Shown one piece after another: positions 9,357 through 16,866 of a stretch of DNA of 64,000 nucleotides. The notes beneath the pieces are model-generated. The model was not told where the DNA came from, ran no database searches, and saw only the letters and a program-made list of their open reading frames with translations. Position 1 is the stretch's first letter. The number at the start of each line of letters is the position of its first letter. Source of the stretch: Mycobacterium sp. 3519A (lineage in GTDB: Bacteria > Actinomycetota > Actinomycetes > Mycobacteriales > Mycobacteriaceae); assembly GCF_900240945.1 (NCBI RefSeq), contig NZ_OESG01000011.1:351880-415879 (forward strand), given 5' to 3'. The translations under genes and the position numbers were made by a program.

Positions 9357-9836
9357 TCACAAGCCGTTGACCGCGGCGCGTTCACACCCCGCGATCAGCC
9401 GATTAACGACCACACCTATCGAATACGCGAGGATTTTGGCCAGGACCCAGCCGGTGCCGGGGACGCGTGGCTTGAATTGACCGGTCCAAACCAGGCGCGT
9501 CCCACCGTTTAGCTCATCGATGCGCACCTCTGCGCTGTACTCACGCGCCGGTAGTCCACGCAACGCCGTATACCGTTGATAGGAGGGCCGTGTGGCTTCC
9601 AGGATCTGCTCGTCGATGGTCAGTAGGCCGCGCAGGCCGCGTAGCCGACGAATCGCTCCGGCGCCCAACGGGTCTATCGGACCCAGCTGGACGACGTCAG
9701 AACGGTTGAAGACTGGAGCCCACTGATTCCACGCCGCTGCGTCGGCGAGGCGATCGTAAATCTTCTGGGCCGCAACGGTGGTATCCCGCTCGATCCGGAA
9801 GACGCTCCTAGTTCCCGCCGTCACGACCCCATTCAC
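9357..9836 (-). CDS. SRPBCC (polyketide cyclase/START-like) family protein
   Basis: A 159-residue helix-grip protein: FRIERDTTVAAQKIYDRLADAAAWNQWAPVFNRSDVV at the N-terminus, then central strands (TRLVWTGQFKPRVPGTG) and the long C-terminal helix. Family members bind hydrophobic ligands or act as cyclases. The GTG start overlaps the stop of the upstream hydrolase by two bases (GTGA), with GAGGAGG upstream, so the two are probably translationally coupled. Function is unassigned. Confidence 0.8.
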   Translation of the reverse strand: MNGVVTAGTRSVFRIERDTTVAAQKIYDRLADAAAWNQWAPVFNRSDVVQLGPIDPLGAGAIRRLRGLRGLLTIDEQILEATRPSYQRYTALRGLPAREYSAEVRIDELNGGTRLVWTGQFKPRVPGTGWVLAKILAYSIGVVVNRLIAGCERAAVNGL

Positions 9837-10777
9837 AAATTCCTCCTCAAGAAGGCGTCGGCGTTGTTGACGATGGGGTCGACGAACTCTGGCTTGTAGT
9901 ACAAGTCGAAGTGGGTGGCGGCCTCCGCGACCATGATTTCCTTTTTGTCCGCCGGGATCTCCGCATAGAATTTTTGGAGTTTATCCACCGAATACCCGCC
10001 GTCGGCATACGCCATGAAGAACGGCTTGTTGATGAATCCTTTTATGTATTCGAAGGGGTTGTAGCGGCCAGTCATTATGTTACTTGCCCGATAGAAGTTG
10101 CCTTTGTTCTTCCAATTGGGCACATAGCCGGGCTGCCCCTCGCCTCCGTAGTACTCCTTCATTCCCACCTGCGTCTCCGTCGCGGGGATTATTTCCATCC
10201 ACTTCTTGAACGGGACAATCGGTATGTAGAAGTAGACCCCGAACAGCTTGAAGAGGTTGATGATCGGGTCGGAAAGACCCATCAATACACTCACGACGGT
10301 CTTTCCCCCGAACGCTTTTGGATAGTCGATATGTGACGTCAGATACGGGCTGATCGCCACCGTCGCCTTGATGCGCGGATCCGCCGAGCTGGCGGCCGTC
10401 GCATGTCCGGCTCCCATGCAGATGCCGGCGCTGATGAGCTTGTCTTTATCAACTTCGGGCAGCGATGCGAGGTAGGTATACGCGTTCTTGTTGTCTGAAA
10501 TGATCGAGAAGGGATCCTCCATTTGAGGAACGCCCTCGCTCTCGCCGTAGCCTTTTGGATCAAAAGCCAAGGTGACGTACCCCTTGCCCGCGAACTTCCG
10601 CGCGTACAGGCTTGCCGTTTGTTCCTTCACACCGCTCGCTGGTCGGGTAATGACCATCCCAGGCAGCTTTTCCCCTGCGCTGATTCCGTCGGGAGTGAAG
10701 AGAAGGCCTGCGATTTTCTTGCCATCGCTGTCGAACGTGACCTTCTTCTCCGTCACTCCCGAAACTTCGCGGCCCAT
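9833..10777 (-). CDS. alpha/beta hydrolase with Cys nucleophile elbow (dienelactone-hydrolase-like)
   Basis: A 314-residue alpha/beta hydrolase. The nucleophile elbow reads ISAGICMGAGHATAA (G-x-C-x-G), so Cys replaces the usual Ser as in dienelactone hydrolases. The likely acid is in MAYADGGYSVDK and the catalytic His in VAEAATHFDLYY. The oxyanion strand region is LPGMVITRPASGVKEQTASLYARKFAGKGYVTLAFDPKGYGESEG. The protein is Lys- and aromatic-rich compared with its neighbours (for example YVPNWKNKGNFYRA), hinting at a different origin. ATG 10777 follows GAAGGAG; the open frame extends upstream to 11188, but that extension has no hydrolase character. Confidence 0.85.
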   Translation of the reverse strand: MGREVSGVTEKKVTFDSDGKKIAGLLFTPDGISAGEKLPGMVITRPASGVKEQTASLYARKFAGKGYVTLAFDPKGYGESEGVPQMEDPFSIISDNKNAYTYLASLPEVDKDKLISAGICMGAGHATAASSADPRIKATVAISPYLTSHIDYPKAFGGKTVVSVLMGLSDPIINLFKLFGVYFYIPIVPFKKWMEIIPATETQVGMKEYYGGEGQPGYVPNWKNKGNFYRASNIMTGRYNPFEYIKGFINKPFFMAYADGGYSVDKLQKFYAEIPADKKEIMVAEAATHFDLYYKPEFVDPIVNNADAFLRRNL

Positions 10778-11255
10778 GGGTTGGCTCCTTCGTGAAATCT
10801 TTGAGTAGATTCGCTTGTCGATCGTGTTGTTGAGACTGCGGTGTGGGGGAGAAGTTTTACGTCGATTCCCAGAACACGCGGGGCCGGACGCGATTCCCTT
10901 CATTCGCGACGATGCAGTGTCGGCAATGATATGAGGATCCCGAGCGCCCATCTTTGTCCGATCGCGCCACATCGACGTTCGATCGCGCCAGCCTCGTCGG
11001 AGCGGCGACGCGTTGCGGTGCTTCGTGGTATCTGATCGCAGCCCGGTCCGGCTCCGCGCCTGGTTTGTCGGGTTGCGCCGCTTCGCAAGCTTTTCCATGC
11101 GCCTGGCGTATACACAGATGCCGTCCCTCGGGTCCGGATCCGCCGATGGCGTGCTTGCCGGGACGCGGGGACCGAGCTCGTCGGCCATGCCGCGGAGCCC
11201 TGGGTGACGTGCGAAAGAACTGAGTACCCAACGTCAGATCAATGGAAGGACCTCG
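10778..11255. other. gene-free stretch upstream of the Cys-hydrolase gene
   Basis: About 480 bases without a recognisable gene. The minus-strand frame continuous with the hydrolase here is Arg/Lys-rich and low in hydrophobic residues, so I treat it as noncoding. It contains a direct repeat of CGATCGCGCCA near 10970-10995. It must hold the promoter of the hydrolase/SRPBCC pair and that of the VOC gene on the other strand. Confidence 0.35.
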
Positions 11256-11654
11256 ATGGTCGGTTTTCACGCCCTCAACCATGTCGCCGTGACCGTAAGC
11301 GATCTGACGGTCAGCGGGCCCTGGTATCGCGCGCTGATCGGTACGGAGCCTGCGATCGACGAGCACACCGGCGCAGGGTTTCACCATCAGGTGTGGATCT
11401 TTGAGGACGGTTCCGCGTTTGGCATTCACCAGCATGACGAGCGAGCCGATAGTGAGGGATTCAGCGAGTTTCGGGTTGGGCTGGATCATATCGGCTTCGG
11501 TTGCTCCGCCAGGAGCGAGTTAGAAGCCTGGGTACGGCGCCTCGACGAGCTAGGCATCGAACACTGCGGCATTGTGGATGCGCCCTATGGATCGGCGCTC
11601 AGTTTCCGTGATCCAGACGGTATCGCGCTGGAATTCTTCGCATTTCCGGGTTGA
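11256..11654 (+). CDS. VOC (glyoxalase/bleomycin resistance) family protein
   Basis: A 132-residue protein with two beta-alpha-beta modules. The N-terminal GFHALNHVAVTVSDLTVSGPWYRALIG carries the first metal-ligand His. GLDHIGFGC, ELGIEHCGI and the C-terminal FRDPDGIALEFFAFPG complete the typical fold and metal site. GGAAGGA precedes the ATG. VOC proteins are metal-dependent isomerases, dioxygenases or drug-binding proteins; the substrate is unknown. It converges on the flavodoxin-like gene across a palindromic repeat. Confidence 0.82.
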   Translation: MVGFHALNHVAVTVSDLTVSGPWYRALIGTEPAIDEHTGAGFHHQVWIFEDGSAFGIHQHDERADSEGFSEFRVGLDHIGFGCSARSELEAWVRRLDELGIEHCGIVDAPYGSALSFRDPDGIALEFFAFPG

Positions 11655-11677
11655 CAGCGTGCACGGTTGTCGCGTGT

Positions 11678-11744
11678 GCGCGTTGACTCTGCGCTGAGGG
11701 CGGCCGTTTCGGGCAGTTCGACGCCGTAGATGCAGAGTCAACGC
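11678..11744. repeat. palindromic repeat element, copy A (between convergent genes)
   Basis: The ends are inverted: CGTTGACTCTGC at 11681-11692 and GCAGAGTCAACG at 11732-11743. The inner string GACTCTGCGCTGAGGGCG (11685-11702) is identical to the minus strand of 33244-33261 in copy B. Both copies are about 66 bases, share their right-end string GCAGAGTCAAC, and lie between convergent genes. Here the flavodoxin-like gene's stop codon lies inside the element. It could act as a bidirectional terminator or be a small non-autonomous mobile repeat. Confidence 0.75.
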
Positions 11745-12385
11745 AACGTCGGCGCGCCGTCCCAGACCCGGTTCGAGCGGACCGTGTCCAACCGGTAGTC
11801 GGTGACCCGGATATCGAACAGTCGCGAGCCGAGATCGCGTGCGCATGCCAGCGGGTCGCTGGGGTCACGCACGATCTCGCCGCGGCTGTTTGCATTTCCG
11901 ACGACAACCCCGACCAGGTCCTGGTTCAGGTAACGGGTCAGCTCCTGGAACTGCGCGATGACGCCTTGGGTCGCTCCGAGATAGCTCTCCTCGCAGGAGA
12001 TCAGTACGCCGATCTTCTTGTGCATGATCCCGTTGACCACCCGGTCCTGCTGCGGAGCGCTGTTGGCGGTGTAGCAGAACAACCGGTCGAAGACGGTCTT
12101 GAGTCGGCCTGGCATGCCGTAGAAGTACAGCGGCATCGCGAAGATGATGCCGTCCGATGGCAGCATGTGGTCGATCAGCAGCTCTTCGTAGCGGTCGTCC
12201 AGCGAGCAGCTGCCGTCGGACAGGCGGCACCGCCGGCAGTTGCCGAGCATCCGTTGCACGTGCTCGTCGAGGAAAAGGTGCTCGACATGGTGCCCGGCTC
12301 GCTGTGCGCCCTCGACGGCGGCGCGCGCGAGGATGTGCGAGTTGCCGTCTTCGCGCGGGCTGGCGCTCACCACGAGTGTCTCCAT
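11738..12385 (-). CDS. flavodoxin-like NAD(P)H-dependent FMN reductase
   Basis: A 215-residue flavodoxin-fold protein beginning METLVVSASPREDGNSHILARA, the FMN-phosphate loop of iron-sulfur flavoprotein/FMN-reductase relatives. It has CRRCRLSDGSC, which may bind a metal, and the isoalloxazine-binding segment DGIIFAMPLYFYGMPGRLKTVFDRL. The family transfers electrons from NAD(P)H to FMN or quinones. I prefer ATG 12385 to a TTG at 12397. The C-terminus ends TLR-stop within the palindromic repeat. It diverges from the cytosine permease operon, with 82 bp between starts. Confidence 0.83.
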   Translation of the reverse strand: METLVVSASPREDGNSHILARAAVEGAQRAGHHVEHLFLDEHVQRMLGNCRRCRLSDGSCSLDDRYEELLIDHMLPSDGIIFAMPLYFYGMPGRLKTVFDRLFCYTANSAPQQDRVVNGIMHKKIGVLISCEESYLGATQGVIAQFQELTRYLNQDLVGVVVGNANSRGEIVRDPSDPLACARDLGSRLFDIRVTDYRLDTVRSNRVWDGAPTLR

Positions 12386-12467
12386 GTGGCGTACCAACCT
12401 GTCGGCCTGCCCGTTTGTTTCCGGCGCGTTTACTCCGGTTGCGAGTTAGCGACGTGGGCATGACTGT

Positions 12468-13871
12468 ATGACGGTGACAGTCACCGAACCCACCGTCCAG
12501 AGCGACGGCAGCTACCGCGACCAGGTCGTCGCCGTAGAACCCGGCGGCAACGAATACATCGCCGAGGCCGATCGCCACGGCAAACCCAGCCAGTTGTTCT
12601 GGACCTGGACCTCGCCCAACCTCGAATTCGCGACGATCTTCGTCGGCGTGCTGGCGGTGGCGGCGTTCGGCATGAGCTTCTGGCAGGCGGTCCTCGGCAT
12701 CGTGATCGGCACCGGGCTTGGCGCGATCGCGCACTACTTCCTGTCCGCGCGCGGACCCTTGCACGGAGTGCCACAGATGGTGCTGGGCCGACTTCCGTTC
12801 GGGTTCAAGGGCAACGCTGTGCCCGCGGTGCTGATGTCGATCACCGCCGGGGTCGGCTGGTTCGCCACCAACAGCGTCAGCGGCGCCTACGCGCTGGCCA
12901 CCCTGTTTGGTTTCGCCCCGCTGGTCGGACTGGTGATCATCGTGCTGCTGCAGACCGCGCTGGCGTTCTTCGGGCACAACCTGGTGCAGGCCTTCGAGCG
13001 TTGGACGTTCCCGGTGCTCGCCGTGATCTTCGCGGTCGCGTCGGTGGTCATCCTGTCCAAAGCGCACCTCGGCGCTCCCGCCGCGGGCGGCGTCGGCGGC
13101 ATGGGGGGATTCCTGCTGACCGTCGGCACCGCATTCGGTTACGCGGCGGGGTGGACGCCCTACGCAGCCGACTACACCCGCTACCTGCCCGCCTCTGTGT
13201 CGACCGCCCGTACCGGATTCTTCGCGGCCGCAGGGCTGTTCGTGTCGTGCGTGTTCCTCGAGGTGGTCGGCGCGGCATCGGTCACCATCGGCGGTGACTC
13301 GCTGGACAATCCGACCGCCGAGTTCACCAGCCAGTTGGCCTCGCCGCTGGCCAAGGCGACGCTGCTGGCCATCGCGATCGGCGCCGTCGCCGCCAATGCC
13401 ATCAACATCTATTCGGGCGCAATGGCTTTCGTGACGCTTGGCATCAAACTTCCGCATCACGTCGCCAGGGCCGTCGTCACCGTGTTCTTCGGCGTGGCGG
13501 GCTTTCTGGTGGCCTCGTGGGCGCTGCCCGACGCCGCCCAGAGTTATGAGGCGTTCCTGCTCATCATCGCCTACTGGATCGGACCGTGGCTCGGCGTGGT
13601 GTTCGCCGACCAGTATCTGCGCCGCGGCCAGGCCGTCGCAGGCTTCCTCTACGACCGCTCGTATGCGAATTGGAACGGCCTGCTGTCGTTCGTGATCGGG
13701 TTGGCGGTGTCGGTGGCGTTGTTCTCCAACCAGGAGAAGTTCGTCGGCTTCGTCGCCAAGGCGTGCCCGGCACTGGGTGACGTCACGTTCTTCGTCGGGT
13801 TCCTGTTGGCCGGGGCCGCCTATCTGACGCTGTGCAGGTCCAAGATCGCCGCGGAGCGGGTGGTCGGCTAG
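12468..13871 (+). CDS. codB: cytosine/purine permease (NCS1 family)
   Basis: A 467-residue membrane protein with about 12 hydrophobic segments. The N-terminus FWTWTSPNLEFATIFVGVLAVAAFGMSFWQAVLGIVIGT and GYAAGWTPYAADYTRYLP match the NCS1 transporter pattern for cytosine or purines. It is the first gene of a tight operon; the next gene, a cytosine deaminase, begins at the base after its stop. This context makes cytosine uptake the best guess. The symbol is by analogy and the substrate is not proven. Confidence 0.85.
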   Translation: MTVTVTEPTVQSDGSYRDQVVAVEPGGNEYIAEADRHGKPSQLFWTWTSPNLEFATIFVGVLAVAAFGMSFWQAVLGIVIGTGLGAIAHYFLSARGPLHGVPQMVLGRLPFGFKGNAVPAVLMSITAGVGWFATNSVSGAYALATLFGFAPLVGLVIIVLLQTALAFFGHNLVQAFERWTFPVLAVIFAVASVVILSKAHLGAPAAGGVGGMGGFLLTVGTAFGYAAGWTPYAADYTRYLPASVSTARTGFFAAAGLFVSCVFLEVVGAASVTIGGDSLDNPTAEFTSQLASPLAKATLLAIAIGAVAANAINIYSGAMAFVTLGIKLPHHVARAVVTVFFGVAGFLVASWALPDAAQSYEAFLLIIAYWIGPWLGVVFADQYLRRGQAVAGFLYDRSYANWNGLLSFVIGLAVSVALFSNQEKFVGFVAKACPALGDVTFFVGFLLAGAAYLTLCRSKIAAERVVG

Positions 13872-14318
13872 ATGGACGCCGACGCGATGCTCGAGGTCGC
13901 CTACCAGGAGGCCCTAAAAGGGTTGGCGGAAGGCGGTATTCCGATCGGTGCCGCGCTGTTCACCGCCGATGGGGTGCTGCTCGGCAGCGGCCACAACCGG
14001 CGGGTGCAGCAGGACGATCCGTCGATACATGCCGAGACCGACGCGTTTCGGGCTGCGGGACGGCAACGCGACTACCGGTCGGCGGTGATGGTGACGACGT
14101 TGTCGCCGTGCTGGTACTGCAGCGGACTGGTGCGCCAGTTCAACATCGGGGCGGTGGTGATTGGGGAGAGCCGCACCTTCACCGGCGGGCACGACTGGCT
14201 GGCAGAGCACGGCGTAGCGGTCACGGTGCTCGACGACGAGCGGTGTGTGACGATGATGGCGGACTTCATCGCGGCCAACCCGCAACTCTGGAACGAGGAC
14301 ATAGGGATCAGTGAGTGA
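13872..14318 (+). CDS. cytosine deaminase (CDA fold, yeast Fcy1-like)
   Basis: A 148-residue zinc deaminase. The catalytic motifs are DPSIHAETDAFRAAG (His zinc ligand and catalytic Glu) and TLSPCWYCSGLV (PCxxC zinc ligands). The conserved GIPIGAALF at the N-terminus and the C-terminal W region fit nucleobase deaminases. It would convert cytosine to uracil and ammonia in the cytoplasm. It starts immediately after the permease stop and overlaps the next gene by four bases (GTGA), so the three are one translational unit. Confidence 0.88.
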   Translation: MDADAMLEVAYQEALKGLAEGGIPIGAALFTADGVLLGSGHNRRVQQDDPSIHAETDAFRAAGRQRDYRSAVMVTTLSPCWYCSGLVRQFNIGAVVIGESRTFTGGHDWLAEHGVAVTVLDDERCVTMMADFIAANPQLWNEDIGISE

Positions 14319-15268
14319 TTGCGACCGTTGACATTTCGCATTGGCGCGAGGGTGCGGCGGCTGCCGACAGGGTGGCCGTGGCAGTTGATGAGGGATTGCA
14401 GCGTGCGGGTTTCATCCTGGTCACCGGGCATGGCATAGACCCGTCGTTACCGGCGGAGGTGCGCGCCGCCGCGCGCGAGTTCTTCGCGCTGCCCGATGAG
14501 GTCAAGCAGCGCTACGCCGTGTCGGTCGCCGGCCACGGTTGGCTGCCGCCCGGGGTCGAGGCGAACGCGTACGCCGAGGGCACCGAGACGCCGCCGGACC
14601 TGAAGGAGAGCTACAGCCTGGGCGCCGAAACGACGACCGGCGACCCCGAGGTGGACCGGGTGTGGTTCGCACCGAACGTCTGGCCCGACGAGGTCCCGTC
14701 GTTGCAGCGGCTGGTCGGCCAGTACACCGCCGCCATGCGCCGGTTGGCCGACGATCTGCTGGCGTTGTTCGCCTATGCGCTGAAGCTGCCGGACAACCCG
14801 TTCGCCGCCCTGGCCGACCGGCCGACCTGGACCATGAACATCAACCACTATCCGCCGGTCAGCGTCGTCGGCGAACCCGAACCCGGGCAGTTCCGCATCG
14901 GACCGCACACCGACTTCGGCACGGTGACCATTCTCGACCGCGAACCGGGCGCCGGTGGCCTGCAAGTGTATTCGGACGACGACGACTGGAGCGATGCCCC
15001 GTACGACCCCGACGCGCTGACCGTCAACATCGGCGACCTGTTGGAGTACTGGAGCGGGCGACGCTGGCCGTCGGGCAGGCATCGGGTGCTGCCACCGCAA
15101 CCGCACGCGCCCGAGGAGGACCTGGTGTCGCTGGTCTACTTCTACGAGGCCAACCACGACGCGGTCGTCACGCCGCTGAAGCCGCCCATCGGGCGGGTGT
15201 CGGGGCTGGGGCCGGTGACGTCGTCGGCATTCATCAAGGAGCGCTTGGACGCCATCACCGTCGGCTGA
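14315..15268 (+). CDS. 2-oxoglutarate/Fe(II) oxygenase, isopenicillin-N-synthase family
   Basis: A 317-residue double-stranded beta-helix oxygenase. The N-terminal DIOX region is present (GFILVTGHGIDPSLPAEVRAAAREFFALP). The iron ligands are visible as IGPHTDFGTVTIL (HxD) and the distal His in WPSGRHRVLPP. The 2OG-binding Arg of the usual RxS motif appears replaced: the segment reads EEDLVSLVYFYEANHD, with Leu where Arg is expected by my alignment. It is the third gene of the permease-deaminase operon. Fungal thymine 7-hydroxylase belongs to the same family, so a pyrimidine substrate is a reasonable inference. Confidence 0.83.
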   Translation: MIATVDISHWREGAAAADRVAVAVDEGLQRAGFILVTGHGIDPSLPAEVRAAAREFFALPDEVKQRYAVSVAGHGWLPPGVEANAYAEGTETPPDLKESYSLGAETTTGDPEVDRVWFAPNVWPDEVPSLQRLVGQYTAAMRRLADDLLALFAYALKLPDNPFAALADRPTWTMNINHYPPVSVVGEPEPGQFRIGPHTDFGTVTILDREPGAGGLQVYSDDDDWSDAPYDPDALTVNIGDLLEYWSGRRWPSGRHRVLPPQPHAPEEDLVSLVYFYEANHDAVVTPLKPPIGRVSGLGPVTSSAFIKERLDAITVG

Positions 15269-15364
15269 AACGCCAGGCAAGTGACCGCAAAATGCCACTT
15301 TTTCGCGGCGTGTCGCGGACAAACACGGGCGCTCGCGGGAGGGGCGGGTGCACGTTCTGCCAGA

Positions 15365-15853
15365 ATGGCCGCCATGCGCGTCTACCTGGGCTCTGACCAC
15401 GCGGGCTTCGAACTCAAACAGGCAGTCATCGAGCACCTCAGCAAGAACGGCCACGACCCGGTCGACTGCGGCGCCTACGTCTACGACGCCGAGGACGACT
15501 ATCCGGCGTTCTGCATCGCGGCCGCGGAGAAGACGGTCGCCGACCCGGGCAGCCTCGGCATCGTGATCGGTGGTTCGGGCAACGGTGAGCAGATGGCCGC
15601 GAACAAGGTGCCAGGGGTGCGCTGCGCGCTGGCATGGAGCGTGGAGACCGCAACGCTGGCCCGCGAGCACAACAACGCCCAGGTGATGGGCATCGGCGGC
15701 CGCATGCACACGCTGGAGCAGGCGTTGGAGATCATCGACGCGTTCCTGGCGGCCGAGTGGTCGAAAGCCGAACGGCACCAACGCCGTATCGACATCTTGG
15801 CCGAGTACGAGAAGACGCACGTCGCGCCACCGGTGCCCGGCGCACCGGCCTGA
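15365..15853 (+). CDS. rpiB: ribose-5-phosphate isomerase B
   Basis: A 162-residue enzyme of the RpiB/LacAB family: MRVYLGSDHAGFELK, then PVDCGAYVYDAEDDYPAF and GIVIGGSGNGEQMAANKVPGVRCALAWS, with C-terminal HQRRIDILAEYE. It interconverts ribose-5-phosphate and ribulose-5-phosphate in the pentose phosphate pathway. I chose ATG 15365 (MAAMRVYLG) by analogy to the M. tuberculosis protein; ATG 15374 is the alternative. It is followed by nei three bases after its stop, the same pairing as Rv2465c/Rv2464c. Confidence 0.95.
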   Translation: MAAMRVYLGSDHAGFELKQAVIEHLSKNGHDPVDCGAYVYDAEDDYPAFCIAAAEKTVADPGSLGIVIGGSGNGEQMAANKVPGVRCALAWSVETATLAREHNNAQVMGIGGRMHTLEQALEIIDAFLAAEWSKAERHQRRIDILAEYEKTHVAPPVPGAPA

Positions 15854-15856
15854 GGC

Positions 15857-16651
15857 ATGCCCGAAGGCCACACCCTGCACCGGCTGGCCCGGCTGCATCA
15901 GCGCCGGTTCGGACGTGCCCCCGTGATGGTGTCCAGCCCGCAGGGCAGGTTCATCGACGGCGCCGCCTCGGTCAACGGGCGGGTGCTCAAGAAGGCCAGC
16001 GCATGGGGCAAGCACCTGTTCCACCATTACGAGGGCGGCCGGGTGGTGCACGTGCACCTCGGCCTGTACGGCACGTTCACCGAGGTGCCGATCCCCATGC
16101 CGCTGCCGGTCGGCCAGGTGCGAATGCGGATGATCGGCACCGAGTACGGCACCGATCTGCGTGGCCCGACGGTGTGCGAGGTGATCGAGGAGCCCGAAGT
16201 CGCCGAGGTGGTCGCCAGGCTGGGGCCGGATCCGTTGCGGCCGGACGCCGATGGCTCGCTGGCGTGGGCGCGAATCTGCAAGTCCCGGAGGCCGATTGGG
16301 GCCTTGCTGATGGACCAGACGGTGATCGCCGGGGTCGGCAACGTGTACCGCAACGAACTGTTGTTCCGCCATCGCATCGACCCGTATCGGCTTGGCACAC
16401 GCGTCGACGAGGCCGAGTTCGAGGCGATGTGGACGGATCTGGTCGCGCTGATGAAGGTCGGGTTGCGGCGCGGCAAGATCATCACGGTGCGACCCGAGGA
16501 CGACCACGGTCTGCCGTCGTATGCGCCGGGGCGCCCGCGCACGTACGTCTACCGCAGGGCCGGGGAACCGTGCCGGGTGTGCGGCACCACGATCCGCACC
16601 GCCGAACTCGAGGGCCGCAATCTGTTCTGGTGTCCGACCGACCAGACGTAG
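15857..16651 (+). CDS. nei: Fpg/Nei-family DNA glycosylase (endonuclease VIII)
   Basis: A 264-residue protein beginning MPEGHTLHRLAR, with the catalytic Pro2 (after Met removal) and Glu3. The helix-two-turn-helix region LLMDQTVIAGVGNVYRNELLFRHRIDP and the C-terminal zinc finger CRVCGTTIRTAELEGRNLFWCPTDQ are intact. It excises oxidised pyrimidines and cleaves the abasic site in base excision repair. It is coupled to rpiB and corresponds to Rv2464c. Confidence 0.92.
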   Translation: MPEGHTLHRLARLHQRRFGRAPVMVSSPQGRFIDGAASVNGRVLKKASAWGKHLFHHYEGGRVVHVHLGLYGTFTEVPIPMPLPVGQVRMRMIGTEYGTDLRGPTVCEVIEEPEVAEVVARLGPDPLRPDADGSLAWARICKSRRPIGALLMDQTVIAGVGNVYRNELLFRHRIDPYRLGTRVDEAEFEAMWTDLVALMKVGLRRGKIITVRPEDDHGLPSYAPGRPRTYVYRRAGEPCRVCGTTIRTAELEGRNLFWCPTDQT

Positions 16652-16866
16652 TTCGCTGGACTCGCGTCCGGGCGCACAGGCGTATTTGGCGAATTAGCGA
16701 CGGCGTTGAGTTTGAATTTGCTCTCGACAAGAGAGCCGCGCGCGTATCGCCTGAATTACCTGATACGGGTGTTCAGTCAGCGGATACCGTGTTTGCGGAT
16801 GGAAACGCTGCGCGAATTCGAGTATTTGCTGTCGCTTGGCAAACAACGAGTTCAAAGGGGTTGAAT

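Noticed and set aside
10778..11188. Upstream extension of the Cys-hydrolase frame
   Set aside because: A strong ribosome site precedes ATG 10777, and the extension is Arg-rich without hydrolase features.
11865..13460. 531-codon minus-strand open frame opposite the cytosine permease
   Set aside because: It is Arg/His/Gln-rich shadow coding across the permease and flavodoxin genes with no family features; long antisense frames are common at this GC.
14447..16507. 686-codon minus-strand open frame opposite the oxygenase, rpiB and nei
   Set aside because: Spans three well-supported plus-strand genes; composition is that of a shadow frame.
15634..16866. Upstream in-frame extension of the antiporter to a 1046-residue protein
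   Set aside because: The extra part is an out-of-frame reading of rpiB and nei and has no family similarity.
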